Position numbers and translations under genes: made by a program | Notes under the pieces: model-generated | Database searches by the model: none | What the model saw: only the letters and a program-made list of their open reading frames with translations | What the model was told of the DNA's origin: nothing | Assembly: GCA_016125215.1 (NCBI GenBank) | Contig: WGMF01000024.1 | Span: 1-64,000, forward strand | Reading direction: 5' to 3' | Source of the DNA: Phycisphaera sp. | GTDB taxonomy: Bacteria > Planctomycetota > Phycisphaerae > Phycisphaerales > Phycisphaeraceae | Length of the DNA: 64,000 nt | Shown: positions 25,906 through 33,806 of the stretch, piece after piece | How positions within the stretch are numbered: position 1 is the first letter of the stretch | Layout: every line of letters starts with the position of its first letter

Positions 25906-27102
25906 ATGGCCGCGACAGATTTTCATCCCGAATCGCCCCGAGCACGGACGGTACACGACCTGGCCGAGCGTCTAGGCTTTGCCTTCTGCGGGATCGCCCC
26001 CGCCAATGAAAGCAAGTACGCGGTCCACGTGCGAGAGTGGTTGGCAAACGCTCGGCACGGCGAGATGGCGTTCATGGCCGAGGACGTGGACGTGCGTGTG
26101 GACCCCCGTAAGTTGGTGCCTGGAGCGACGGCCGTCATTGTCGTGGGGGATGGGTATGGGGGAAGTGGCCGAATGGGAAGAAGTGGCCGAGTGACCGAGT
26201 GGTCCAGTGACCAAGTGAAAGGCAAAGAAGCCGACTCCGATTCTGCACAGTCGGCCACTGGGCCACTTGACCACTCGGCCACTTCGCCTTCTGGGCGCAT
26301 CGCCGCCTACGCGCAATCGAAGGACTACCACGCGCGCATGAAAAAGCGCATGCACCGTCTGTCTGACGAACTGCGCATCCGCTGGCCGGGGTATGCGTAT
26401 CGTTCGTGCGTGGATTCGGCCCCGATCCTCGAGCGCGAGCAGGCGCTGCGGGCGGGTCTGGGATGGATCGGCAAGAACACCATGCTCATCTCACCGAGCA
26501 AGGGTTCCTGTTTCACACTCGGGTGCATCGTGACGACACTTCCGATACAGACCTTCGACGGGCCGGTTGTGGCCGACCACTGCGGCACGTGTACCCGTTG
26601 TATCGACGCCTGCCCGACGAGGTGTATCTCGCCGGAGGGTTATCACCTCGACGCGACACGTTGCATCAGCTACCTCACCATTGAACACCGAAGCGCCATC
26701 GCACCCGACCTGCACGAGCCGATGGGCGAATGGCTAGCGGGCTGCGACGTGTGTCAGAAGGTCTGTCCATACAACGAGTCACCGTCGTTACCTCATGCAG
26801 CACGTCACCCCGTTTTGAAATCGCGCTTCAATCTGCTCGATATCCTCCACTGGACCCCCGAACGGAGGCAAAATGCTCTGGTCAACTCTCCGCTCAAGCG
26901 CATCCGTCTGGACATGTGGAAACGCAACGCCCTGATCGCGGCGGGCAATCACCTTTTGGATCACACCGATGCCGCGCTGCTGTCACGCATCCGGGAACTC
27001 TCCACCGACGAAACAGAATCCGTGCTTGTCCGTGTCACCGCGCAACAGACTCTTGAGCGATTGACGGGACGGTGGCACAGGTTTCATCCGAGCAAAGAGT
27101 GA
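25906..27102 (+). CDS. queG: epoxyqueuosine reductase QueG (with in-frame repeat insertion)
   Basis: Last enzyme of queuosine tRNA modification; a cobalamin and 2x4Fe-4S protein. The 398 aa product has the catalytic Asp in YRSCVDSAPILERE, GWIGKNTMLI, the cluster motif CGTCTRCIDACPTRCI and the second motif CDVCQKVCPYNE, then HEAT-like C-terminal helices. Residues about 86-130 (Gly/Ser/Arg/Asp-rich) are not part of the family. They are the translation of an inverted repeat between the conserved strand VIVVGDGYG and RIAAYAQSKDYHARM, and they keep the frame. The stop codon abuts a further repeat element. Confidence 0.93.
   Translation: MAATDFHPESPRARTVHDLAERLGFAFCGIAPANESKYAVHVREWLANARHGEMAFMAEDVDVRVDPRKLVPGATAVIVVGDGYGGSGRMGRSGRVTEWSSDQVKGKEADSDSAQSATGPLDHSATSPSGRIAAYAQSKDYHARMKKRMHRLSDELRIRWPGYAYRSCVDSAPILEREQALRAGLGWIGKNTMLISPSKGSCFTLGCIVTTLPIQTFDGPVVADHCGTCTRCIDACPTRCISPEGYHLDATRCISYLTIEHRSAIAPDLHEPMGEWLAGCDVCQKVCPYNESPSLPHAARHPVLKSRFNLLDILHWTPERRQNALVNSPLKRIRLDMWKRNALIAAGNHLLDHTDAALLSRIRELSTDETESVLVRVTAQQTLERLTGRWHRFHPSKE
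26161..26289. repeat. inverted repeat inserted in frame within queG (GTGGCCGAGTG type)
   Basis: Left arm 26162-26219 repeats GAAGTGGCCGA.., GTGACCGAG, TGGTCCAG, TGACCAAG at 8-9 bp spacing; right arm 26250-26288 has CGGCCACTGGGCCACTTGAC and ends CTCGGCCACTTC, its complement. The inserted length (about 135 bases, 45 codons) is a multiple of three and has no stop in the queG frame. Confidence 0.85.
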
Positions 27103-27256
27103 TCCGCAGATGACGCGGATGTTATCAAGTCGAATAAAACCACCGAGACACCGAGCACACCGAGAAAGACATGCGTCAAGGCTTCCTCTCGGTGTGCTCG
27201 GTGTCTCGGTGGCTATACATGGATCGAATCTGCGTCATCGACGTCATCTGCGGATC
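27101..27256. repeat. two-level nested intergenic inverted repeat (CAGATG outer, CACCGAG inner)
   Basis: Outer arms: 27101-27120 (GATCCGCAGATGACGCGGAT) and 27228-27256 (ending GTCATCTGCGGATC). Inner arms: 27140-27164 (CCACCGAGACACCGAGCACA..) and 27188-27212 (CTCGGTGTGCTCGGTGTCTC..), which are perfect complements. The left end is the queG stop codon itself and the right end lies 11 bases from the plsC stop. Confidence 0.88.
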
Positions 27257-27267
27257 ACACCCTCTGC

Positions 27268-27924
27268 TCAACCCCCCGAGACCCGCATCTGTTCGATCAT
27301 GTTCCGAAGGTTTGACAGTGCCTCTTCGGTTGGGGATGTCAAAAGCTTCTCCGCCGGGATGGGTTTGCCGAACCGCACGTGGACCCTGCCGTGAAGCCCG
27401 GGTTTTTTCATGTGGCGTGACCAGACGCCGAACGTCCCATCGATGGCGACCGGGATCACCGTCGGTTTGGCCCGTCGGACCAGCAGCATCACGCCCGGCT
27501 GAAGCTCCAGCACTTTCCCGTCGCCCGTGCGTGTGCCCTCCGGGAAAACAAGCAGCGCGTGGCCCTTCTTCATCACGTCGATGCACGTGCGGATCGCCCC
27601 GATCTCGGCCGCCTCCCTGTCTACGGGCAGGGCGTTGAGCGAATCGATGACGATGGCTAACAATCTGTTATTCCACAGCGTCGAGCGTGCCATGGCGTAA
27701 AACTGCCTGCGGTGTGCGCCAAGACCCACCGCGATGGGGTCGAGGAACGACTGGTGGTTGCTCAGGAACAACACGGGCCCCTCGCGGGGGATGTTCTCCT
27801 GACCGGATGCCCTGTACCGGTAGCACAGCTTGAACCACACAAGGCACAACGACCACAGCGCATACCACCACAGGATGCGGAAGAGCGACCGCCCGGGTTG
27901 TCGTTGTCGCAGGGATTTGAACAT
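27268..27924 (-). CDS. plsC: 1-acyl-sn-glycerol-3-phosphate acyltransferase (PlsC family)
   Basis: Membrane-associated acyltransferase of phospholipid synthesis, 218 aa. The catalytic His-x4-Asp is in FLSNHQSFLDPIA (about residue 57) and the glycerol-3-phosphate binding motif is FPEGTRT (about 128). A hydrophobic N-terminal helix (ILWWYALWSLCLVWF) anchors it to the inner membrane. It sits 30 bases downstream of speA on the same strand, probably one transcript. Confidence 0.92.
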   Translation of the reverse strand: MFKSLRQRQPGRSLFRILWWYALWSLCLVWFKLCYRYRASGQENIPREGPVLFLSNHQSFLDPIAVGLGAHRRQFYAMARSTLWNNRLLAIVIDSLNALPVDREAAEIGAIRTCIDVMKKGHALLVFPEGTRTGDGKVLELQPGVMLLVRRAKPTVIPVAIDGTFGVWSRHMKKPGLHGRVHVRFGKPIPAEKLLTSPTEEALSNLRNMIEQMRVSGG

Positions 27925-27954
27925 CGAGATGCAGTCGGACCCGTTGCCGCGTGG

Positions 27955-29964
27955 CTATTCGAGGTAGGTGTAGCCTTCCAGGCCGGACTCATAAAACTTC
28001 AGCAGCGTTCGGCTCTCTTCCACGCTCATCTTCGAGAGCTTGAGCGCGTTCTCGACACGCTTGCGCATGGTGCGTTTGAGTTCGTCCGCTGAAAACTGGA
28101 CGTAGTGCAGCACCTCTCGGACGGTGTCGCCCTCGATGACTTCGTCGATCGAGGCCTGGCCGTTCTCGTCGAGCGTGACGTGGACGGCATTCGTATCCCC
28201 CAGCAGGTTGTGCAGGTCGCCGAGGATCTCCTGGTAGGCCCCGACGAGGAACGCGCCAAGGTAATACTCCTCGCCCGTGTAGGGGTGGAGTTCGAGGACG
28301 CTCTTGACGTCACGGCGGTCGATGAAGCGGTCGATCTTGCCGTCCGAGTCGCAACTGATGTCTGCCAGCGTGCCGCGTGAGGTCGGGGGTTCGAGCAGTC
28401 GGTGGATCGGCATGATCGGGAAGAGCTGGTCGATGGCCCAACTGTCGGGCATGGACTGGAAGACCGAGAAGTTGCAGAAGTAGGTGTCCGAGAGCGTGAG
28501 TTCGAGGTCGGCAAACTCGTCGGGGACGTAGTCGAGCTTCCGGATGATCTCGAGCACCTTGGAACAGACGCCGAAGAAAAGCCTCTCCGCGAGGCTGCGG
28601 TCTTCGAGCGAGCAGTACCCGAGGTTGAAGAGGTGGAAGGTTTCGTCGCGTGCCAGCAGGGCGTCGTGGTAATACTCGGCGTAGTTGGTGTCGGTCAGTT
28701 CGTAGTACGCATCGAGGAGGTTGACCACCGGCCTGGGCAGGTTCTTGCGTTTTTCGGGTGGGAAGTTGGCCGGCACCTCGAAACGCTTGAAGCCGCTCCA
28801 TCCCAGGACGTTGAAGATCAGCACGCTGTGGTAGGCGACCATGGCCCGGCCGGACTCGCTGATGATCGTCGGGTGGCCGACGCCCGAACGGTCGCAGACC
28901 TCCTTGATGTGGTAGATCACGTCGTTGGCGTATTCCTGGAGCGAGTAGTTGATGCTCGACTCGAAGTTGGTCTTCGAGCCGTCGTAGTCCACGCCCAACC
29001 CGCCGCCGACGTCGATGTATTGCAGCCCCGCGCCGGCGCGTTGAAGTTCGACGTAGACGCGGGCCAGTTCGATGATCGCGCTCTTGATGTTACGGATGTT
29101 GTTGATCTGCGAGCCTAGGTGGAAGTGCAGGAGGTTCAGGCAATCGCCCATGTCGTTGCGACGCAGGTAATCGAGCGCCTCGACGACCTCGCTGACGAAC
29201 AGACCGAACTTGGACCGCACGCCACCGGACTGTTCCCAACGTCCCGCGCCGCGGGCCGCCAGTTTGACGCGGATGCCGATCGAGGGCTTGACGTTGTGCA
29301 GCTTGGCGTACTTGGCAATCAGCTCCATCTCGCTGAACTTCTCGACGACCGGGATGATGTTCTTGCCCATCTTGGTCGCCAGGATCACCGCCTCGATGAA
29401 TTCGTCGTCCTTGAAACCGTTGCAGATGATGGGGGTGGTGTCGTCATCGACCAGCGCCATGACCGCGAGCAGCTCGGGCTTGGAGCCGGCTTCGAGGCCA
29501 AAGCCGTAGGGCCTGCCGAAGTCGAGGATCTCCTCCACGACGTGGCGTTGCTGGTTGACCTTGATCGGGTAGACGCATCGGTAACCGCCTTTGAAGTTCT
29601 GTTCCTGGATGGCCTGGTGAAACGCGCGGTGGACGGCGTTGACGCGGTCTTTGAGGATATCGGTGAAGCGCAGGAGGATCGGGGGGTTGATGTCACGGAT
29701 CCGCAGGTCGTCCACGAGTTTTTTCAGGTCGATGCCGAGCTTGGGGTCGTGCGTGGGGTAGACGGTGACGTGGCCCTGTTCGTTGACGCCGAAGTACCCC
29801 TGGCCCCAGTCACGTATGCCGTAGAGTTGTGCGGCCTGGTCGACCGACCACTGCACATCGGGCGACAAGGGCCCGCGTGAATGGCCGTTGGAGGGTTTGC
29901 CCTCGTTCTGAGAGACGGACCCCGTCCCCACAGCAGGATTCACACGGACGGTCGTAGTTTGCAT
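27955..29964 (-). CDS. speA: biosynthetic arginine decarboxylase
   Basis: PLP enzyme converting arginine to agmatine for polyamine synthesis; 669 aa, close to the family's 630-660. Visible: the PLP lysine region CVYPIKVNQQRHVVEE, the HFHLGSQINNIR and YIDVGGGLGVDYDGS stretches, and the second active-site segment with YNEFALLD-like residues near the C-terminus. I start at ATG 29964 (GGA seven bases upstream); ATG 29976 and a longer frame to 30018 are alternatives. The first 40 residues are low in complexity. Cytoplasmic; plsC follows. Confidence 0.95.
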   Translation of the reverse strand: MQTTTVRVNPAVGTGSVSQNEGKPSNGHSRGPLSPDVQWSVDQAAQLYGIRDWGQGYFGVNEQGHVTVYPTHDPKLGIDLKKLVDDLRIRDINPPILLRFTDILKDRVNAVHRAFHQAIQEQNFKGGYRCVYPIKVNQQRHVVEEILDFGRPYGFGLEAGSKPELLAVMALVDDDTTPIICNGFKDDEFIEAVILATKMGKNIIPVVEKFSEMELIAKYAKLHNVKPSIGIRVKLAARGAGRWEQSGGVRSKFGLFVSEVVEALDYLRRNDMGDCLNLLHFHLGSQINNIRNIKSAIIELARVYVELQRAGAGLQYIDVGGGLGVDYDGSKTNFESSINYSLQEYANDVIYHIKEVCDRSGVGHPTIISESGRAMVAYHSVLIFNVLGWSGFKRFEVPANFPPEKRKNLPRPVVNLLDAYYELTDTNYAEYYHDALLARDETFHLFNLGYCSLEDRSLAERLFFGVCSKVLEIIRKLDYVPDEFADLELTLSDTYFCNFSVFQSMPDSWAIDQLFPIMPIHRLLEPPTSRGTLADISCDSDGKIDRFIDRRDVKSVLELHPYTGEEYYLGAFLVGAYQEILGDLHNLLGDTNAVHVTLDENGQASIDEVIEGDTVREVLHYVQFSADELKRTMRKRVENALKLSKMSVEESRTLLKFYESGLEGYTYLE

Positions 29965-30104
29965 GGGGTGTTCCATAGCCGGGCGTTGGACTCGACGCGG
30001 TGACTGTGAACGAATCACAATCGTAACTTCCCTGTTGCGTGTTGCAATGGGCAGCGCGTGAAAAAATCAGACAAGGTCGTTTGCGGGACGAAATACCGTC
30101 CAAG

Positions 30105-30138
30105 AAAAAAGCCACCCTGGACTTCCATCCGGGGTGGC
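30105..30138 (-). terminator. Rho-independent terminator of the PEP-CTERM gene
   Basis: Read on the minus strand: GCCACCC (30138-30132), 14-base loop, GGGTGGC (30117-30111), then six T (30110-30105). It lies 80 bases past the stop of the 30218-31084 gene. A GA-repeat purine tract (30139-30168) sits between. Confidence 0.75.
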
Positions 30139-30217
30139 CCGAGAGAGAGAGAAAAAAGAGAGAGAGAATCGTTAGGCTCGTGGTTCGGCTCATGGCCGAA
30201 GCGAGCGCGGTGTTCGG

Positions 30218-31084
30218 TCAGGCGGCCCGGCGAGGTCGGCGGCGGCCGGCGACGAGCATCATGCACATGCCCAGCAGGCCGAAGGTTCCGGGTTCGGGGA
30301 GCAGTTCGGTGCGGCTGTTCACGTCGGAGCGGGCGACGAGGTCGTTGCTGCCGGCGACGTAGGGCACCGTGGACTGGTTGAGCGTGTCGAACAGTGTGCC
30401 GTTTTTCACCTGGCCGAAGTCCTGCACCGTGCCCGCACTGGTGAGCATCAGGTCGTTGACGGAGAGGTTCGGGAAGAAGTCGGCGTGAAGGAAGCTGGCC
30501 TGAGCGGTGATGTTGAACGCGCCCTTGTTGGTGTCGGGGTTGTTGAGGTTGATGGTGGTGTGGCCGGAGACGGGGGCACCGTCGAAGATCAGCGTGCCGT
30601 CCGAGAAGCCCAGGCCGGTGTTGGGCTGGGAGTAGGTGGTGGCACCGCCGCTTGTGCTCCAGGAGTCGAAGTAGATGCGGACGAAGTTATCGGCGTCGTT
30701 GACCACTTCGATGACAGCCGAGCTGCGGTCTGCGGAGAGGAAGGAGACCTTCTCCTTGAAGCCCGCGACGACCGTGATCTCGCTGCCGATGGGCAGGCCT
30801 GCGCCACCGCTGGAGTTGCCGCCGGGGAGCTGGTAGCCCTGGAGTTTGGCCTGGTAATAGACGGTGAATTCCGAGCCGACCGGCTTGAGCGAACCACCGG
30901 GGGATTCCAGCGCGTTCTTGGCCAGGATGCTGCCCACGCCCCAGTCGAACTCCTGGATATCAATCGCGGATGCGAAGTTATTGGAGCCATCGGGGTCGAA
31001 CGAGAGGACTCCCGCTCGGGCAACCGCAGCCAGGAAGGCGACGGTCAGGATTGTGATTACGGTGTTGAACTTCTTGGGTTGCAT
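30218..31084 (-). CDS. PEP-CTERM sorting domain protein
   Basis: Secreted protein of 288 aa with a signal peptide (residues 1-27, ..TILTVAFLAAVARA) and a C-terminal PEP-CTERM signal: LPEPGTFGLLGMCMMLVAG, then Arg-Arg-Arg-Pro-Arg-Arg. Such proteins are processed by an exosortase and displayed or released with exopolysaccharide. The middle is beta-rich and Gly/Ser/Asn-rich with no recognised domain (LSFDPDGSNNFASAIDIQEF at the start). ATG 31084 has GGAG seven bases upstream. No exosortase gene lies in the window. Confidence 0.9.
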   Translation of the reverse strand: MQPKKFNTVITILTVAFLAAVARAGVLSFDPDGSNNFASAIDIQEFDWGVGSILAKNALESPGGSLKPVGSEFTVYYQAKLQGYQLPGGNSSGGAGLPIGSEITVVAGFKEKVSFLSADRSSAVIEVVNDADNFVRIYFDSWSTSGGATTYSQPNTGLGFSDGTLIFDGAPVSGHTTINLNNPDTNKGAFNITAQASFLHADFFPNLSVNDLMLTSAGTVQDFGQVKNGTLFDTLNQSTVPYVAGSNDLVARSDVNSRTELLPEPGTFGLLGMCMMLVAGRRRPRRAA

Positions 31085-31266
31085 GGTTCTCTCCATCTCT
31101 GGCTAAGGGCTCTCTCTGGGAAAATCGGTAGGACTCGGGGGCTGCTTAACGCGTCTCTCGGTGCGTTAACTTGTTCGGGCAAAAAATCGGGGTTGCGTCT
31201 ATCGGACTCGTTGTTTGCGGTCGGGTCATACACCGGCGACTTGCGACGGTCGTGGCTTGTTCGGGC

Positions 31267-31725
31267 TTATGCGTGTCCACCGCCGTGGTCGAATCGCACA
31301 CGGTCGAAGCTCGTGCTCGAAGCGGGTTGCGGTGCGCCGGCGGGCTGGCGTTCGGCGGCGAGCATGGCGTTGACGTAGCGGGTGATCGCCACGCCCGATT
31401 CACCATCGGGGACATAGCAGTTGGCACCGGCCAGGCGTGCCTCGCGCTCGATGTCGTCCGTGTGCAGCTTGGCGGTCACGAGAAGCGAAACCTTCCGCCA
31501 ACTGTTCTTGAGCATGCGGACGAGCTGCAACGCGGCGTCCGTCGCCTTGGAGACCTGCACGATCACGATGCGGGGCTGACACGACATCACCTGCTTCATG
31601 GCCGCCTTGAGCGAGGGCACACGGAACAAGGCCCAACCGTTGCGGTCGGCTGTGAGTTCCAGGTCGCCGCTGATCGCGTCGTCAATCGCAACAACCATCA
31701 CATCAAGTGTCATTGAGTAGGTCAT
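31267..31725 (-). CDS. degenerate receiver-like protein
   Basis: A 152 aa cytoplasmic protein with the alternating beta/alpha pattern of a response-regulator receiver: VMVVAIDDA at the first strand, RIVIVQVSKATDA at the third, KVSLLVTAK at the fourth, and GANCYVPDGESG at the fifth. The phospho-acceptor Asp expected at the end of strand three is replaced in IVQVSK, and the strand-five Lys is not obvious, so phosphorylation is unlikely. It has a disordered tail of about 25 residues. It lies between a PEP-CTERM gene and a sigma-54 activator that has no receiver of its own; a partner role is possible but speculative. Confidence 0.6.
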   Translation of the reverse strand: MTYSMTLDVMVVAIDDAISGDLELTADRNGWALFRVPSLKAAMKQVMSCQPRIVIVQVSKATDAALQLVRMLKNSWRKVSLLVTAKLHTDDIEREARLAGANCYVPDGESGVAITRYVNAMLAAERQPAGAPQPASSTSFDRVRFDHGGGHA

Positions 31726-31910
31726 GTCAGTTCACTCTCTTGTGTTGAGGTCTTTCTCTCCGCGGTGCACCATGCACACGCAAGGGACCGTATAGCGATG
31801 GCGGTGCCATGCCAGGAAGCAGACGCGCAGCAGGAGCTAACCATCTATTTCAAAGGGGATTACGCGAGAGAGGCTCAAATGCCCCGGGTCGATCGCGCAG
31901 GTCTGGGGCC

Positions 31911-32004
31911 GGTACATACCATTCCCGTGTGTACCGTCGGGTTGAATAAAGATTCATTTTCAGTGGGTTTACGGTTCGGCGGTGCGGTGTGTACCACGGG
32001 TACA
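31911..32004. promoter_or_regulatory. paired GGTACA/TGTACC inverted half-sites in a 705-base gap
   Basis: Half-sites GGTACA (31911-31916) and TGTACC (31930-31935) form one inverted pair; TGTACC (31990-31995) and GGTACA (31999-32004) form a second in the opposite order. They lie 185-280 bases upstream of the receiver-like gene in a gap (31726-32430) with no coding sequence I accept. This looks like a cluster of regulator sites. Confidence 0.35.
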
Positions 32005-32061
32005 AAGTGGCCCTGAATGAGCCCGTGGGGACGCATTGCCGTACCAGGAAAAGCATGTGGC

Positions 32062-32103
32062 GGAAAAAAATTTTTGAAAAAAAAGCAAAAAAAAATTTCC
32101 GTG
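32062..32103. other. A-tract cluster bounded by CGGAAA/TTTCCG
   Basis: Runs of A7-T5, A8 and A9 (32064-32070, 32071-32075, 32077-32084, 32087-32095) at about one-helical-turn spacing, enclosed by CGGAAA and TTTCCG. In a GC-rich genome this stands out and predicts curved DNA, for example a nucleoid-protein site or an upstream element. Confidence 0.5.
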
Positions 32104-32344
32104 CGACATCGGACGGCCGGCACGCACCCATACCCGTCGAGATATCTACAACTGGCGGTGATATCCGCAGCCGCTTCAATGACACGGGGTATCTCCAGCG
32201 GGCGAGCTGGCTGTGGTCCCCTTTAACCGATAGCGTGGCAACGGGATCGTGATGCCGGTCAAAACAAGACCTTTCACCACAAGGTCACAGTCGCCGTTTC
32301 ATTTCATGACTCCGGTACCCCCATGCGGGTGACTTTGTGCCATG

Positions 32345-32371
32345 AAAAAAACGCCACCGGTCGGGTGGCGT
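32345..32371 (-). terminator. Rho-independent terminator of the sigma-54 activator gene
   Basis: Perfect 8-bp stem ACGCCACC (32351-32358) with GGTGGCGT (32364-32371) and a 5-base loop; on the minus strand it is followed by a T run (32350-32345). It lies 60 bases past the stop at 32431. Confidence 0.8.
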
Positions 32372-32430
32372 TTCGTGTGGGATTGAATTGTCGTGCGCGT
32401 TGTCTCGGGAGGCCATAGCCTTCCAGAGAT

Positions 32431-33459
32431 TCAGGCCTTGGTCATGAGCACGTCGAGGTTGTGCCTGCGGACCATGCGGTAGAAGCGGTGACGCTCGATG
32501 TTAAGCATCCGGGCTGCAAGGGCCTGATTGCCCTTGGTGGCACGCAGCGCCCGCATGAGCAGGTTGCGTTCCGCGGAGGCCAGTGTGGGGATCTCGTCGC
32601 TTGTGGGCATCTTGATCTGGCTGGCGCTGCTGCGGACCACTTCGGGCAGGTCGCGGACGGTCAGTTCGTCGTGGTCGGAAAGGACGTAGGCGTGTTCGAC
32701 GGCGTTGGCCAGTTCACGGACGTTGCCGGGCCAGTCGTAAGATTCGAGGGCTTCGATCGCCTCGTCGTTGAAGAACTTCGTCGGCTCCTGGTACATCCGG
32801 CTCATCTCGCCGAGGAAGTGGTCCGTGAGTTGACGGATCTCTTCGCGGCGTTCACGGAGCGGGGGCACGACGAGGGTCACGACGTTGAGGCGATAGAAAA
32901 GGTCTTCACGGAACTCGCCGTCACGGACCATCTTCTTGAGGTCGCGGTGGGTGGCGGCCAGGATGCGGATGTCTACGGGGATGGGTTCGGTCCCACCCAG
33001 CGGCACCACGCAGCGTTCCTGGATCACTCGCAGGAGCTTGGCCTGGACCTGCGGGGAAAGCTCGCCGATCTCGTCAAGGAAAAGCGTGCCACCCTCGGCT
33101 GCACGGATAAAGCCCATCGTGGCTTTGTCCGCACCGGTGAAGGCGCCCTTGACGTGGCCGAACAACTGCGACTCGAGCAGCGTGTCTCGCAGCGTGGTGC
33201 AGTCAACCGGGATGAAGGGACGGTTGCTGCGGGCGCTGAGGCTGTGGACCTTGCGGGCCATCAGCTCTTTGCCCGAGCCCGACTCGCCGTTGATCAGCAC
33301 GGTGCAGTTACGCCGTGCGACGGAATCGACAATCTCCTCAAGTCGATTCATCGCACCGCTGGAACCGCTTGTTCCTGCGGATCGATTGATGATGGCTGGT
33401 CGGGGAACGGGACGGCGAGTGGGCGCAGCCTGAGAAGGCAAACCGGTCAACTCGATCAT
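32431..33459 (-). CDS. sigma-54-dependent transcriptional activator without receiver domain
   Basis: Bacterial enhancer-binding protein of 342 aa. After a 35-residue Pro/Ser-rich head the AAA+ domain begins: Walker [10 protein letters not shown] (57-65), GAFTGA (105-110, the sigma-54 contact loop), Walker [12 protein letters not shown] (123-133) and the arginine-finger region. The Fis-type helix-turn-helix ends the protein ([20 protein letters not shown]). With no N-terminal sensor it must be controlled by level or by a partner. Neighbours are a degenerate receiver protein, a PEP-CTERM gene and an AsnB-type amidotransferase. This setting resembles the PrsR-type regulators of exosortase/exopolysaccharide systems (inference). 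A GTG three codons upstream (33468) is an alternative start. Confidence 0.9.
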   Translation of the reverse strand: MIELTGLPSQAAPTRRPVPRPAIINRSAGTSGSSGAMNRLEEIVDSVARRNCTVLINGESGSGKELMARKVHSLSARSNRPFIPVDCTTLRDTLLESQLFGHVKGAFTGADKATMGFIRAAEGGTLFLDEIGELSPQVQAKLLRVIQERCVVPLGGTEPIPVDIRILAATHRDLKKMVRDGEFREDLFYRLNVVTLVVPPLRERREEIRQLTDHFLGEMSRMYQEPTKFFNDEAIEALESYDWPGNVRELANAVEHAYVLSDHDELTVRDLPEVVRSSASQIKMPTSDEIPTLASAERNLLMRALRATKGNQALAARMLNIERHRFYRMVRRHNLDVLMTKA

Positions 33460-33648
33460 GATGGACACTCTCTCTCTCGGTGTTTTTCAGTGTTTCAGGC
33501 TGGACGCATCCATGCGGCCGAACTCACCCAGAACACTGGTCTCTCGTAACCGCCGAGGCACATACCTCGTAGACGGCTTGTTCAGGCAGGAACCGATTGA
33601 ACCGTGGGTCTCTCATCCCGCAGTCCGACCTACTTGAACATAGTGACG

Positions 33649-33677
33649 AGTTTATTTGATGATTGCTTGTAATGCAA
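33649..33677 (-). promoter_or_regulatory. possible promoter of the sigma-54 activator in an AT-rich gap
   Basis: Minus strand TTGCAT (33677-33672), 17-base spacer, TAAACT (33654-33649), about 190 bases before the start. The whole gap 33460-33806 is much more AT-rich than its surroundings from 33640 on and holds no accepted gene. The match is modest. Confidence 0.3.
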
Positions 33678-33806
33678 GGGTTTTTTGTAAAATCACTCGT
33701 AAATTGTCGTTCCAACTCAAAAATATCAGGGGTTTAATCACGTAAACATAATAATATCAATGGCATAAGCAATCTAAAATTTATGGTGTTAAAGTCGCGT
33801 TCAGGT

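Noticed and set aside
25895-25906. Very short 10-base divergent promoter gap between nuoD and queG
   Set aside because: This only follows from the longest nuoD frame; conserved NuoD sequence begins near 25775, leaving about 130 bases.
27110-27638. Two overlapping small frames across the queG-plsC gap
   Set aside because: They read through perfectly complementary repeat arms and into antisense plsC; peptide composition is repeat-derived.
31850-32185. Phe/Arg-rich minus-strand frame in the 705-base gap
   Set aside because: It runs through the A-tract block as a poly-Phe stretch and has no protein-like composition or ribosome site.
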